Assembly: GCA_963696405.1 (NCBI GenBank)
Contig: CAVOJY010000005.1
Location: 496,001 to 560,000 of the forward strand
Source of the DNA: CAVOJY01 sp963696405
Lineage (GTDB): Bacteria; Chloroflexota; Limnocylindria; Limnocylindrales; CSP1-4
Length of the DNA stretch: 64,000 nt
Direction of reading: 5' to 3'
Below, piece after piece: positions 53,853-63,101 of the stretch (its first letter is position 1; each line of letters starts with the position of its first letter). Under the pieces are notes generated by a model. That model made no database searches and was not told where the DNA came from. It saw only the letters and a program-made list of their open reading frames with translations. The position numbers and the translations under genes are program-made.

Positions 53853-55094
53853 CTACGCCTCCGCGGGAACCGTCGGCTCGCGATCGACCCGCGACCAGCG
53901 GACCACGCGCTCCGCGGTCACGCCCTGCACCACGACCGTGAAGAGCACGATCCCGAAGGTGATGCCCTGGAGCAGCGTGCGATCGGGGAAGTCGGCCGGC
54001 AGGGAGAGCGCCAGGGCCGTCGCCACGGCTCCTCGCAGGCCGGCCCAGTTCATCACGTGGAGCCAGCCCGTCGGAAGACTCGGGACGAGGCCGAACGCCC
54101 GCTCCACTCGCGCCGCCCCGCCCAGGATCCCGTACACCACGAGAGCGCGGCCGGCGATCACCGCGACCACGCCCCAGGCGATCAACCCGATCGCCGCCGC
54201 CAGGGACTCGAGTGTGATCGCGACGCCGACCAGGAGGAACACGATGGCGGTGAGGATGAAAGCGAGGAACTCCCACACGGTGTCGATCGCCTCCTGGGTG
54301 CGCAGGCTCATGCCGAACCGCGGCCCGAACGTGCCCAGCGTGACCCCGGCGACGACGCTCGCGATGATCCCCGACTCGTGGAGGCTGTCTGCCAGGAAGT
54401 AGGTCCCGTAGGCGGCGAGGAGGGTGAGCGTCAGCACGATGAGGTGGTCGTCGATCCGGGCAGCGACCCAGGCGATGAGCAGCCCTGACGCCGCACCGAG
54501 GGCGATGCTCCCCGCGATGCCGACGACAAAGGCGACCGCCGAGTCGCCGAGCGACGCCTGGGACCCGATCGCGCCGAGCGCGATCGTGAAGACGAGGATC
54601 CCCGTGCCATCGTTGAAGAGGCTCTCCGCGTCGATCAGGGTGACGAGCCGCCGAGGCGCGCGCAGGCGCCGCATCGTGGCCACGACGGCGACGGGGTCGG
54701 TTGCGGAGACCATCGCTCCCACAATGAAGGCCTGCTCGAGCGGAAGCCCGGCGAGGTTGAGCACGATCGCCACGACAGCGGCCGCGATGAGCACGCCGGG
54801 GATCGCCAGGATCGCAACGCCCCAGAACGTCCGGCGCAGTTCGGCGCCGTCAAGACGGTAGGCGCCCTCGAAGACCAGGCCGGGGAGCAGGAGCGCGACG
54901 ACAAGGTCGGGCGTGACCTCCAGTACGACGCGGGGCGACTGCAGCTCGAAGGCGCCTGAAACCACGAGCCCGAACAGCACGAAGGCGACGGTGTAGGGCA
55001 GTCGCAGCCAGCGAGTCGCGATCCCCAACAAGGGAACGATGACGAGGAACGCGACGAGGAGCGGGAGGAGCGACTGTCCGGAGAATCCACCCAT
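53853..55094 (-). CDS. nhaP: Na+/H+ antiporter, NhaP/CPA1 family
   Basis: A 413-residue 12-helix antiporter. The CPA1 core is clear: VSATDPVAVVATMRRL and LIDAESLFNDGTGILVFTI, and the conserved Arg in NWAGLRGAVATALALSLP. A short hydrophilic C-terminus (RWSRVDREPTVPAEA) is followed at once by symporter remnant sequence, so the natural end may be altered. It lies between the symporter scrap and a hydrolase gene. Confidence 0.9.
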   Translation of the reverse strand: MGGFSGQSLLPLLVAFLVIVPLLGIATRWLRLPYTVAFVLFGLVVSGAFELQSPRVVLEVTPDLVVALLLPGLVFEGAYRLDGAELRRTFWGVAILAIPGVLIAAAVVAIVLNLAGLPLEQAFIVGAMVSATDPVAVVATMRRLRAPRRLVTLIDAESLFNDGTGILVFTIALGAIGSQASLGDSAVAFVVGIAGSIALGAASGLLIAWVAARIDDHLIVLTLTLLAAYGTYFLADSLHESGIIASVVAGVTLGTFGPRFGMSLRTQEAIDTVWEFLAFILTAIVFLLVGVAITLESLAAAIGLIAWGVVAVIAGRALVVYGILGGAARVERAFGLVPSLPTGWLHVMNWAGLRGAVATALALSLPADFPDRTLLQGITFGIVLFTVVVQGVTAERVVRWSRVDREPTVPAEA

Positions 55095-55137
55095 CGTGCT
55101 GGGATCGTAGTCCAGCGACCGAGTGCCCGGCAGGGAT

Positions 55138-55996
55138 TCAGCGCGTCGGGCTGATCTCCTCGAGAAGCTCGACGGTGGCAGCCACGGCCCGCTCCTGCTG
55201 TTCCTCCCGCGAGATGGTCGCCGGCGGGTCGTTCGGCTGGCCCGTGTAGTAGCCGAACTGGCCGTGGTTGCCGCCCTCGATGGGCACGAACCGAGCGCCC
55301 GGCGGCAGCTTCGCCGCCGTGTCGGGCGAGGTGATCGTGTCCCGGCCGGAATCGAGCGTGCCGTAGACGGATGCGACGCGGAGCGGCTGGGCGGAGCAGG
55401 TCGGCCGCGGGGTACGCGCCCCAGAAGACCAGGCCGTCGGCGGCGCCCGGGTGCCCGTTCAAGTACTCCGCGGCCATGGCGCCGCCGAGCGAGTGGCCAC
55501 CGACCGCCCAGGTGGTGATCTCCGGGTGCGCCGCCTGGACTTCAGCCGCCCTGTCGATCCCGAACACGGCGAAGTTGAACGGCATGGGGACGACGACGAC
55601 GGTGTACCCCTGCTCCGCGATCACCCGGGCCGCCGGCGCGTACGCCTCCGCCGGCACCTTCCCGCCGGGGTAGAAGATCAGCCCGGTGTCGGGCGGCGCT
55701 CCCGTGGCGGGAGTGAAGGTCAGCCAGCCGTTCTCGTCGGAGAACGTGACCTGGTCGGTCGACGCCAGGGCGGCCGTCGCTTCGGGCAGGAGCGGCTGGG
55801 GCTGGATGAACCAGACAAGCGCGGCGACGGCGACGAGCGCGACGACTCCCAGAACAGCGGCCACCACCCATGGCCAGCGTCGCCGGCGGCGGCCGGGGGC
55901 CGCGCCGGGGGACGCGCCTGGGACCTGCGGCCCGGCAGGCGCGCCGTGGACCTGCGGCTCGGCAGGTGTGGCGATCGGATCGGCGGCCGGAGTCAT
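55138..55996 (-). pseudogene. Membrane-anchored alpha/beta hydrolase, frameshifted
   Basis: A single-pass N-terminal helix (WVVAAVLGVVALVAVAALVW) after a Pro/Ala-rich cytoplasmic tail, then an alpha/beta hydrolase domain with the nucleophile GGHSLGGAMAAEYL. The reading frame changes at about 55393-55400; removing one C from a CCC run gives DLLRQPLRVASVYGT and then a stop at 55138, with the catalytic His in GGNHGQFGYY. Corrected length is about 285 residues. Substrate unknown; it resembles dienelactone-hydrolase-like extracellular esterases. Confidence 0.75.
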
Positions 55997-56050
55997 TGGC
56001 GGGCAGTGTAGCGGCCCGGCCCGCCGTGGGGTCACGGCCCTGTCGAGAGG

Positions 56051-57688
56051 TCAGGGTCCCGGCAGCGGACCCACGACGGTCACCCAGGGACGGACCAGCA
56101 TCTCGAAGGTTGGCGGCGGGATGAGCGCCCGGTAGCGCACCGCGACCCAGGCGTTCCAGAGTGCGATGAGCCCAAGGTGGGCGGGCTCGCCGGCCAGCTC
56201 GATCGCCGAGAACGCCTGGGACTCGCTTTCACGGGTGCGGGAGGGAAGGAAGTCGAACAGGGCGGCGAGGCCGCGCTTGGGCACTGGCCGGACGTCGCGC
56301 AGGTCCCGACCGGCAAGGACGCTGCCGATGGTGACCTCCAGATCGGCGAACTCCCTGATCATCGACTCCTGGTCGTGGCGTGGCAGCCGCGCGCCGCCCC
56401 ACCAGGCGATCCCGAAGGCACGGCCGGCCTCGGGCGGCGAGCCGGTGCGGAGCATCTCGTGGACCACCCGACCCAGCAGGAGTATTTCGGCGGGTGCCAG
56501 CGCAGCGGCCCAGCCGTACACCTGGTCGGGCCCCAGGGCGGCCCGCTCCGATGACGGCAGCGCCGCCGAGCGGGCGAGGAGACTGGAGCGGGTCGGCACC
56601 GCCACGTGAACGGAAGCGCCTTCAGTCGCGCCTTCTGGCAGTGTCGCCGGCTCGAGCGGCCGCCCGCCCGCCCCGGGCTCCGCCGCGGCTGGCTCGGCCG
56701 CCGCTGGCTCGGAAGCCGCTGGCTCGGAAGCCGGCACCAGGAGCCCGGGGACGGTGGCAGCGTCGACGACCTCCCCGCGGCTGACTCGGTCGACCCACGC
56801 CTCTCGTGCGGCCCGAAGCGCAAGGGTCCGCAGGCCGGGCCGCCCGCCCCCGATCGGCCTCCCTTCGTGGGCCACGAGCGGAACGATCCCGGCCACGTCG
56901 TCCGCAAGGAATGCCTCGTCGGCAGCCAGCAGGTCCTCGGGCCGCAACGCGGCCTCGGCCGGCGCCAGTCCGATCGCCTGGACCGCGGCGTCGCGCAGCA
57001 GCCAGGCCCTGATCGCCTGCGGCACGACCCCGGCGGCGAGCGGCGGCGTCACCAGGCGTGCGTCGCGCACGACGAAGACGGAGGCAGACGTGCTCTCCAC
57101 AAGGCAGCCGTCGGGCGTCAGCAGCAGGCCGTCGTCCGCTCCCGCACGACCCGCCTGGAGCTGGGCGGCAACCCTGTCGGCACACGAGAGCGACCGCACT
57201 CCGGCCAGCGGCGCCGCGGGGTCCCGCCGTCCCGCCGCCTCGATGGTGGTGATCCCCTGGTCAAGGGCACGGGGTGGCGCGGCCTCGTACGGCCACGCCT
57301 CCACAACGACCGTCGGGGCCGAGTCATCATCTCCGGGTGCCAGGCCCGGATCGTCCCGTGCTCCACGGCTGACCGTGATCCGGAGGACCGCATCGCCCGG
57401 CTCGGTCCCCGCCTGCCCGCCTGCGCCGGCCAGCCCTTCCGTCTCGAGGAGCGCGCGGCTCCAGTCGGCGAGTTCATCGTCGGCCCACGGGAGCGTGATC
57501 GCGAGCGTGGCCGCGCCCGCGCGGAGGCGCGCGGCGTGGTGCGGCCATTCGATGAGCACACCCCGTCGGGCGCGGAACATCTCGAACACGCCGTCGCCGA
57601 ACCGGAAGCCACGATCGGTGACCGCGAGGCTCGGCGAACCTGCGGGCCCGGGCCGGCCATTGAGCCAGATGCGCCGCTGCGACACCAT
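56051..57688 (-). CDS. Class IV aminotransferase-like protein with an unknown C-terminal domain
   Basis: A 545-residue protein. Residues 1-300 are a fold-type IV (PabC/BCAT-like) domain: RRIWLNGRPGP, TDRGFRFGDGVFEMFRARRG, LLLTPDGCLVESTSASVFVV. The position of the PLP-binding Lys (usually VKSLxxxxN) reads VRSLSCADR, with Arg encoded CGG, so the Schiff-base residue is lost. A linker of EPAA repeats (about 320-345) leads to a 200-residue C-terminal domain (LGPDQVYGWAAALAPAEIL, RHDQESMIREFADLEVTIGS) that I do not recognise. It may be an inactive or repurposed aminodeoxychorismate lyase. Confidence 0.75.
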   Translation of the reverse strand: MVSQRRIWLNGRPGPAGSPSLAVTDRGFRFGDGVFEMFRARRGVLIEWPHHAARLRAGAATLAITLPWADDELADWSRALLETEGLAGAGGQAGTEPGDAVLRITVSRGARDDPGLAPGDDDSAPTVVVEAWPYEAAPPRALDQGITTIEAAGRRDPAAPLAGVRSLSCADRVAAQLQAGRAGADDGLLLTPDGCLVESTSASVFVVRDARLVTPPLAAGVVPQAIRAWLLRDAAVQAIGLAPAEAALRPEDLLAADEAFLADDVAGIVPLVAHEGRPIGGGRPGLRTLALRAAREAWVDRVSRGEVVDAATVPGLLVPASEPAASEPAAAEPAAAEPGAGGRPLEPATLPEGATEGASVHVAVPTRSSLLARSAALPSSERAALGPDQVYGWAAALAPAEILLLGRVVHEMLRTGSPPEAGRAFGIAWWGGARLPRHDQESMIREFADLEVTIGSVLAGRDLRDVRPVPKRGLAALFDFLPSRTRESESQAFSAIELAGEPAHLGLIALWNAWVAVRYRALIPPPTFEMLVRPWVTVVGPLPGP

Positions 57689-57691
57689 GGC

Positions 57692-58942
57692 CTACTCGGC
57701 CCGCAGCGCGGTAATGGGCTGGAGACGAGCCGCTCGCCGCGCCGGGTAGATCCCGAAGATGAGGCCGACGGCCACGCTGATGAGCACGGCAACCACCACC
57801 GCCGTCGGCGACAGGGTCGCCGACACGGGGCTGAAGGATGTCGCCGCCCACGCAAACGCCGCGCCCAGGAGGATCCCCAGGATCCCACCCGCCAGCGTGA
57901 GCACCACCGCCTCGACCAGGAACTGGCGGAGGATGTCGCGCCTGCGGGCGCCGAGGGCCTTGCGGAGCCCGATCTCGCGGGTCCGCTCCGTGACGCTGAC
58001 CAGCATGATGTTCATGACCCCGACCCCGCCCACGAACAGGCTGATCCCGCCGACCAGCCCGAGGAGAATGGTGAAGATGTCGGCCGTCAGCGCGGCGGTG
58101 GCGAGCAGGTCCTTCTGGGTGGAGATGGTGAAATCGAGCGGCTCGCCCTGGCCCAGGCGGTGCCGCTCCCGCAGGAGGCTTGTCGCATCGCGCTCCGCCT
58201 GTCCGATCGCGTCGGCCGACCGCGCGAGGATGGAGATCGCGTTCACGCTCTCGCGCCCGAACAGGCGCTTCTCGGAGGTCGAGATCGGCACGATGATGAT
58301 GTCGTCCCGGTTGAGGAAACCGCCCGCGTTTCCCTTCGGCTCGAGCACCCCCACCACGCGCAGCCGCACCGTCACCGGGCCGGCTTCCTGCGTGTAGCGG
58401 ACGTTCACCGACTTCCCGATCGGGTCCGCCGTCCCGAACAGCTCGCGGGCCACGTCCGCACCGAGCAGCGCGACCGGCGCCGCCGTGGTGACGTCACCGT
58501 CCCGGAAGTAAGACCCGCGCAGCGGCTTCCACTGGTAGAGGGCGCTGTGGGCGGGCGTGGTGCCGACGACACGGGTGTCGTGGGTCACGTCGCCCGCCGT
58601 CGCCCGGACATAGCCGGCCTGCTCGGGGATGACCACCTGGGCGTCCGGCACCGCCCCAGGCGCCGCGAGTGCTTCCGCGTCGCCGATGGTGAGCGAACTG
58701 GAGGTGCCCGCCGCCGCCTGGAGGAACGATGTCGTCCCGCTCCCCGAGGTCACGAACAGCGAGTTGGCGCCAAGGCCGCGCAACTGTCCCTGGATGATGT
58801 CCGAGGCCCCCTGGGCGATCGACACCATGCCGATGACCGACGAGACCCCGATGGTGACCCCCAGGATCGTCAGGCCGGCGCGCAGCCTGTTCGCGGCAAG
58901 CGAGGCAAGGGCGGTCCGGATCGTCTGGACAATCGGCAACAC
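57692..58942 (-). CDS. FtsX/MacB-type ABC transporter permease
   Basis: A 416-residue permease with the MacB architecture. The first helix (LTILGVTIGVSSVIGMVSIA) is followed by a large periplasmic domain and then three helices at the C-terminus (TILLGLVGGISLFVGGVGVM, QFLVEAVVLTLAGGILGILL, AVLISVAVGLIFGIYPARRA). The motif TERTREIGLRKALGARRRDI is diagnostic. These act as mechanotransducers or export peptides and lipids with a partner ATPase, which is not in the window. A GTG start at 58942 has AGGAG four bases upstream. It lies 3 bp before the aminotransferase-like gene on the same strand. Confidence 0.88.
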   Translation of the reverse strand: MLPIVQTIRTALASLAANRLRAGLTILGVTIGVSSVIGMVSIAQGASDIIQGQLRGLGANSLFVTSGSGTTSFLQAAAGTSSSLTIGDAEALAAPGAVPDAQVVIPEQAGYVRATAGDVTHDTRVVGTTPAHSALYQWKPLRGSYFRDGDVTTAAPVALLGADVARELFGTADPIGKSVNVRYTQEAGPVTVRLRVVGVLEPKGNAGGFLNRDDIIIVPISTSEKRLFGRESVNAISILARSADAIGQAERDATSLLRERHRLGQGEPLDFTISTQKDLLATAALTADIFTILLGLVGGISLFVGGVGVMNIMLVSVTERTREIGLRKALGARRRDILRQFLVEAVVLTLAGGILGILLGAAFAWAATSFSPVSATLSPTAVVVAVLISVAVGLIFGIYPARRAARLQPITALRAE

Positions 58943-59102
58943 TCACTCCTGTTCGGGCGTCATGCCCCCGCGATTGTCGCAGAACCGGACATCACTTCGG
59001 CGGCATCACTCCGGCGGCACGCCGAGTGGTAGCCTCAGGGCGGAGCTGCGGTCCCGGCTGGCAGGCTCCCGCAGCCTTCCTCGCCTGCGAAGGAGGGGCG
59101 GG

Positions 59103-60557
59103 ATGGACGCACGAAGTCGGATCCTCTTCGTCAGCGGGTCGGTTGGCCTTGGCCACGTGGTCCGCGACCTGGCGATCGCCCGCGAGATTCGACACCTTCG
59201 CCCGGGTGCAACGATCGTCTGGCTCGCCTCGTCGCCCGCCAGGGAGTACCTCGACGCCGAGGGCGAGCAGGTCATTCCGGAGTCCGACCGCTTCGGTGAT
59301 GCCACTGCTGCAGCCGACCGGCGCACGCGCAACGCGGAGTTCAACGTCGGCCTCTACGCGCTGAGCGCCCGCAAGGAGTGGGAGTCCAACGCGCACCTCT
59401 ACGCCGGGCTTGTCGAGGGCGGCGCGTATGACCTCGCGATCGGCGACGAGACCTACGAGATCGCGATCGCCCTCAAGGAGCGGCCCGAGCTGCGCCGCAC
59501 TCCCTACGTCTCGCTGTATGACTTCGTGGGCCTCGACCGCATGACCCTCAACCCAATGGAGGCCTTCGCCGTCTACATGTTCAACCGCGTCTGGGCGAGA
59601 CCGCCCGACGGGTACACTGCCGTCTTCCTCGGCGAGGTGGAGGACATCCCCGATCGCTCGTTCGGGCCGTTCCTGCCGAACCGGCGGGCCTTCGCCGCGC
59701 AGCACTACCGCTTCGTCGGATACGCGCTCCAGTTCGATCCCGCCGACTACGCCGACCGGGCGGCGCTTCGGCGGCGCCTGGGGTACGGCGAGGGCCCCGT
59801 CGTGCTCGTCACCGTCGGCGGCACCGGGGCGGGCAAGCTGCTCCTCGACCTCTGCATCGCGGCGTTCCCGCGGGCCCGGCAGGCCGTGCCTGGCCTGCAG
59901 ATGGTCCTCGTCGGCGGTCCCCGGGTGGAGGCGGGCGGAGGCAGCCTGCCTGAAGGGGTGATCGCCCGCGGCTTCGTTCCCCGCTTGTACGAGCACCTCG
60001 CCGCCTGCGACCTGACCGTGACGCAGGCGGGCGGCACCACGACCCTCGAGCTCACGGCGCTCGGCCGCCCGTTCCTCTACTTCCCGATCGAGGGCCACTG
60101 CGAGCAGATCATCGACGTCTGCGAGCGCCTCCGCCGGCACAAGGCCGGCGTCCGCATGAGCTACCGCGACACGACACCGGCGATGCTGGCGGACGGGATC
60201 GTGGCGGGGCTCGGCACGAAGCCCCAAGTCCCGCCGATGCGGCTGGACGGCGCGCGCCGTGTCGCCGAACTGGCCTGCGAGATGCTCGAGCGGGTCGCGC
60301 CCGCCGCACCCGCCGCGCCCGCCGCAGCCCGCCGCACCCGCCGCGTAGGCGGAGGGTGCTCCTCGCCGGCCGGCCAGGGGATTCACGGTCCGGGCCAGGG
60401 TGGCGGTTCCGGACAGGTTTGTTGGCGGTTTCCGCACAGGGTTGGCGGTTTCTGCCAGATGGCCACCTGGCGGGTCGACAGCTTCAGGATGGTGGCGGCC
60501 TGGTCGATCGTCAGGCCACCGGTCACGACGTGCTCGGGCACGTACGCTCGCTGCTGA
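59103..60557 (+). CDS. Glycosyltransferase, family 28 C-terminal type
   Basis: A GT-B glycosyltransferase (UDP-sugar). N-terminal FVSGSVGLGHVVRDLAIARE resembles MurG/MGDG-synthase-like proteins. The C-terminal nucleotide-sugar site is VTVGGTGAGKLLL and TQAGGTTTLELTALGRPFLY with EGHCEQ. The core ends near residue 400 (RVAELACEMLERV). As read, the frame continues through a CCCGCCGCN repeat into unrelated sequence and stops at 60557. One surplus base in the repeat would end it at 60348, which is more natural. GAAGGAGGGG precedes the ATG at 59103. Acceptor unknown. Confidence 0.85.
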   Translation: MDARSRILFVSGSVGLGHVVRDLAIAREIRHLRPGATIVWLASSPAREYLDAEGEQVIPESDRFGDATAAADRRTRNAEFNVGLYALSARKEWESNAHLYAGLVEGGAYDLAIGDETYEIAIALKERPELRRTPYVSLYDFVGLDRMTLNPMEAFAVYMFNRVWARPPDGYTAVFLGEVEDIPDRSFGPFLPNRRAFAAQHYRFVGYALQFDPADYADRAALRRRLGYGEGPVVLVTVGGTGAGKLLLDLCIAAFPRARQAVPGLQMVLVGGPRVEAGGGSLPEGVIARGFVPRLYEHLAACDLTVTQAGGTTTLELTALGRPFLYFPIEGHCEQIIDVCERLRRHKAGVRMSYRDTTPAMLADGIVAGLGTKPQVPPMRLDGARRVAELACEMLERVAPAAPAAPAAARRTRRVGGGCSSPAGQGIHGPGQGGGSGQVCWRFPHRVGGFCQMATWRVDSFRMVAAWSIVRPPVTTCSGTYARC

Positions 60558-60598
60558 GCCCGTGCGTCGGCTCGGGTCTGTCGGTCCTTCGGTTCCAT
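60383..60598 (-). pseudogene. Transposase N-terminal fragment
   Basis: A 71-residue remnant: MEPKDRQTRADARAQQRAYV then a helix-turn-helix VTGGLTIDQAATILKLSTRQ, as at the start of IS481/ISNCY-like transposases. After VAIWQKPPT the sequence loses homology and passes into short TGGCGG repeats. The rest of the transposase is missing. It overlaps the read-through end of the glycosyltransferase gene, on the other strand. Confidence 0.6.
60401..60462. repeat. 20-22-bp imperfect tandem repeat beside the transposase fragment
   Basis: Three units starting TGGCGGTTYC (60401, 60423, 60443). The spacing and the neighbouring transposase fragment suggest multiple transposase-binding repeats from the end of an insertion sequence. 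Confidence 0.6.
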
Positions 60599-60789
60599 GG
60601 ACCGGAGGCTGACAAAGTCGCTGGCCGATAGACTGGGACAGAATCGCTGGCCGTCCACAAGGAGCGCTTGCCGACGTTGACAGATGGCACCGCGAGGGCT
60701 AGTCTCACCGGCTCCGTCTCCGGGAGAGGGAGCGGTGTACACCCGCAGAGACGCTGCGGGCGGCCGCACCAGGCTCGACGAGGTGGACG

Positions 60790-61086
60790 GTGGATTACCT
60801 GCGCATGCAGTCGCATGCCTTTGTACAAGGCCACCAGGGAGAGCTGCTTGCGGAGGCCCGGGCCACGCGGCTGGCACGCAACGGTCGCGCCCGGCAGGCT
60901 CCGCTGGCGACCCGGCTGACGCTGGCGGGACGTACCGGACAACTCCTGCGGGCCATCGGCGTGCGGCGCCGGCCCGACCCCTGGCTGACCCCGTACCCCT
61001 GTCGTTTGCCGAACGGGAAGATCGGTCGCACTGCCGCCGTCCTGATCGACGGCGAGTGGGCGCTCGTCTGCCGGCCCGCCGGGTAG
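60790..61086 (+). CDS. Small basic hypothetical protein
   Basis: A 98-residue, Arg/Ala-rich protein (MDYLRMQSHAFVQGHQGEL, ATRLARNGRARQAPLATRLT). The first half has the look of small helical proteins often seen in GC-rich genomes; the second half contains IGVRRRPDPWLTPYPC. GTG start at 60790, or ATG at 60805. No family assigned. The 190-bp gap before it (60599-60789) shows nothing clear. Confidence 0.5.
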   Translation: MDYLRMQSHAFVQGHQGELLAEARATRLARNGRARQAPLATRLTLAGRTGQLLRAIGVRRRPDPWLTPYPCRLPNGKIGRTAAVLIDGEWALVCRPAG

Positions 61087-61113
61087 AACTCGTCTGTCAG
61101 GAACCGATACCCC

Positions 61114-62976
61114 TCAGACGACCCACTTCACCACCCGATGGTTGCCGAAGCGGCCCGGCATGCCGTCGCCGATGTACAGGTGGGCGCCATCCGTGACGAT
61201 ACCGAACGGCTTGTCGAACTGGCCGTTGCCGCTGCCCAGCGAGCCGACTTCAGCATTGAATGAGAAGTCGGCGCTCCCGAGCCTGAGGATCTTGCCGGCG
61301 CCTGCGTCCGTGACCCACACGTTCCCTGAATACACGGTGATCAATTCGGGCATCAGCAGCTGTCCGGCCCCGGCAGCGAGGTGCGCGTACGTTGCCCAGC
61401 CGCTGCCCTCCATGTCGGATTTCATGCGGACGAGCCGGTTGTTGGCCGTATCGGCAATGTAGAGGTAGTCGCCGTAGGCGGCAATGCCGTGGGGGGTCTT
61501 GAACTGGCCGTCGCCTGAACCCAGGGTCCCGTACGTCTTCCAGTCGGCTCCATCGAGCGTGACGCTCAGGCGCACGATCCGGTTGCACCCTGCGTCCGCG
61601 ACGTACACGTACCTGCCCCGCACCGCGATTCCCCAGGGGGCCGAGAACTGCCCGATGCCGCAGCCCTGGGTTCCGTAGGTCTTCCAGTCGGTGCCGCTGA
61701 GCGACGTCCCGAACCGAACAATCCGGTGGTTCGAGGTGTCCGTGACGAAGACGGCCTTCGCCTGCTGGGCGGTCGTCGGGCGCGCGGAGGCCGCACCTAC
61801 GGCGATCCCGCTGGGCGAGTGAAACTGGCCCTTGCCCCCTCCGTAGGAACCGTACGCCTTGACAGAACTGAGGCTGGAGGGCTTGGTCTTGATCACGCGG
61901 TTCGTGTACTGGTCGACCGCGTAGATGTACGTGCCGTCGGAGGCGAGCCCGGTCACCATCCCGAACTGGCCGAGGTCCGCCCAGGCCTGGCGGCCATACG
62001 TGCGCCACCCGGTTCCCTTCACGGCGTCGGAGAAGCGGACCAGCCGCCCGTTGATGCGGTCCGTCACGTAGAGATACCGGTTGCTGAGCAGGATTCCTGC
62101 CGCCTCCCAGAACTGGCCCTTGCCGTTGCCGGAGGCGCCGTACGAGATCCAGCCCGACCCGTCCAGCGAAGTGCCGAATTTGACGACCCGAGTGCCGTCC
62201 GCGACGAAGACGTAGCCTCCGGCGACGAAGATGCCGGCCGGCCTCCGGAGTGGGTCGCTGGCGCGACCGGTGAACGTCTGCCACCCGGTTCCGTCGAGCG
62301 CCGTGCTGAACCTGGCGACCCGCCGGGCCCCCTGGTCGGCCACCCACACCGTGTCGCCAACCACCGCGATCCCTGTCGGATACGCGAACTGACCGGTGCC
62401 GCTGCCCTCGTTCCCGTACGTCTGCCATTCGGACCCGTCGAGCGTCTTCTTCATCCTGATGATGCGGCGACCGGCCGGGTCGGTGACATAGATGTGGCCA
62501 CCGCTCACGGTGATGCTGTCGAGGCTGAGGAACGGCCCGCCGGGCGCCCCCGCGCCGTTGTATTCCATCCAGCCGGTGCCGTCGAGGGCGGTGCTGAGCC
62601 GGACGATGCGGCGCCAGCCGCCGTCGGCGACATAGAGCTGGTCGCCGTCGACCACCAGCCCGGTGGGAGCGCTGAAGGTGTTGTTGGGGGGGCCCGAGTA
62701 CTGGGCCACGAACGCCATGGTCGAGCGGTTGATCTTGATGATCCGCCCATCCCCGGAGTCGGCGATGTACAGGTAGGTGCCGTCGCTCGCCACGCCCCAT
62801 GGACGATCCAGCTGCGTCTTCTGCAGCGGTTTCCCGGCTTTGGTGACGTACGTCATTTGCGGGATCGCCATCGCGGACGGAGAACCCGTCGCCACCGGCA
62901 GAAGCCCGACCAGGACAACGCCAGCGACAACCAGGCCAAGCAGGCGCAACAAGGCACGCGACCAGCGCGGATGCAT
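61114..62976 (-). CDS. Secreted NHL-repeat beta-propeller protein (second copy type)
   Basis: A 620-residue secreted protein: signal helix LLRLLGLVVAGVVLVGLLPV, then twelve NHL-like blades of about 45-60 residues (WGVASDGTYLYIADSGDGRI, TGIAVVGDTVWVADQGARRV). The repeat differs from the other propeller in this window: each blade ends LDGTGWQTYG rather than KASNLAYV, so they are not recent copies. Blade 8 carries a 12-residue insert (AASARPTTAQQAKA). The start MHPRWSRALLR has a GGAGGG site. Both proteins share overall design and perhaps location outside the cell; role unknown. Confidence 0.85.
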   Translation of the reverse strand: MHPRWSRALLRLLGLVVAGVVLVGLLPVATGSPSAMAIPQMTYVTKAGKPLQKTQLDRPWGVASDGTYLYIADSGDGRIIKINRSTMAFVAQYSGPPNNTFSAPTGLVVDGDQLYVADGGWRRIVRLSTALDGTGWMEYNGAGAPGGPFLSLDSITVSGGHIYVTDPAGRRIIRMKKTLDGSEWQTYGNEGSGTGQFAYPTGIAVVGDTVWVADQGARRVARFSTALDGTGWQTFTGRASDPLRRPAGIFVAGGYVFVADGTRVVKFGTSLDGSGWISYGASGNGKGQFWEAAGILLSNRYLYVTDRINGRLVRFSDAVKGTGWRTYGRQAWADLGQFGMVTGLASDGTYIYAVDQYTNRVIKTKPSSLSSVKAYGSYGGGKGQFHSPSGIAVGAASARPTTAQQAKAVFVTDTSNHRIVRFGTSLSGTDWKTYGTQGCGIGQFSAPWGIAVRGRYVYVADAGCNRIVRLSVTLDGADWKTYGTLGSGDGQFKTPHGIAAYGDYLYIADTANNRLVRMKSDMEGSGWATYAHLAAGAGQLLMPELITVYSGNVWVTDAGAGKILRLGSADFSFNAEVGSLGSGNGQFDKPFGIVTDGAHLYIGDGMPGRFGNHRVVKWVV

Positions 62977-63101
62977 CGCAGATCCCTCCACGGAAGCGGG
63001 CGCGCACCGTTCCATCGTTTCCGGTCGCTCCGGGCCCGTCGGGCGTCCGGTGACGCCACGCTACTCGCTGCGCAGCCCGTTTTCAACACCGCGAACCCGA
63101 A

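Noticed and set aside
13628..60348. Programmed frameshifting as the general explanation for the broken genes
   Set aside because: The junctions share no slippery heptamer or downstream structure that I can see, and unrelated housekeeping genes are affected; sequence error is simpler.
60383..60598. A complete insertion sequence at 60.4 kb
   Set aside because: Only an N-terminal helix-turn-helix of about 50 residues is recognisable; no DDE catalytic domain or second terminal repeat is present nearby.
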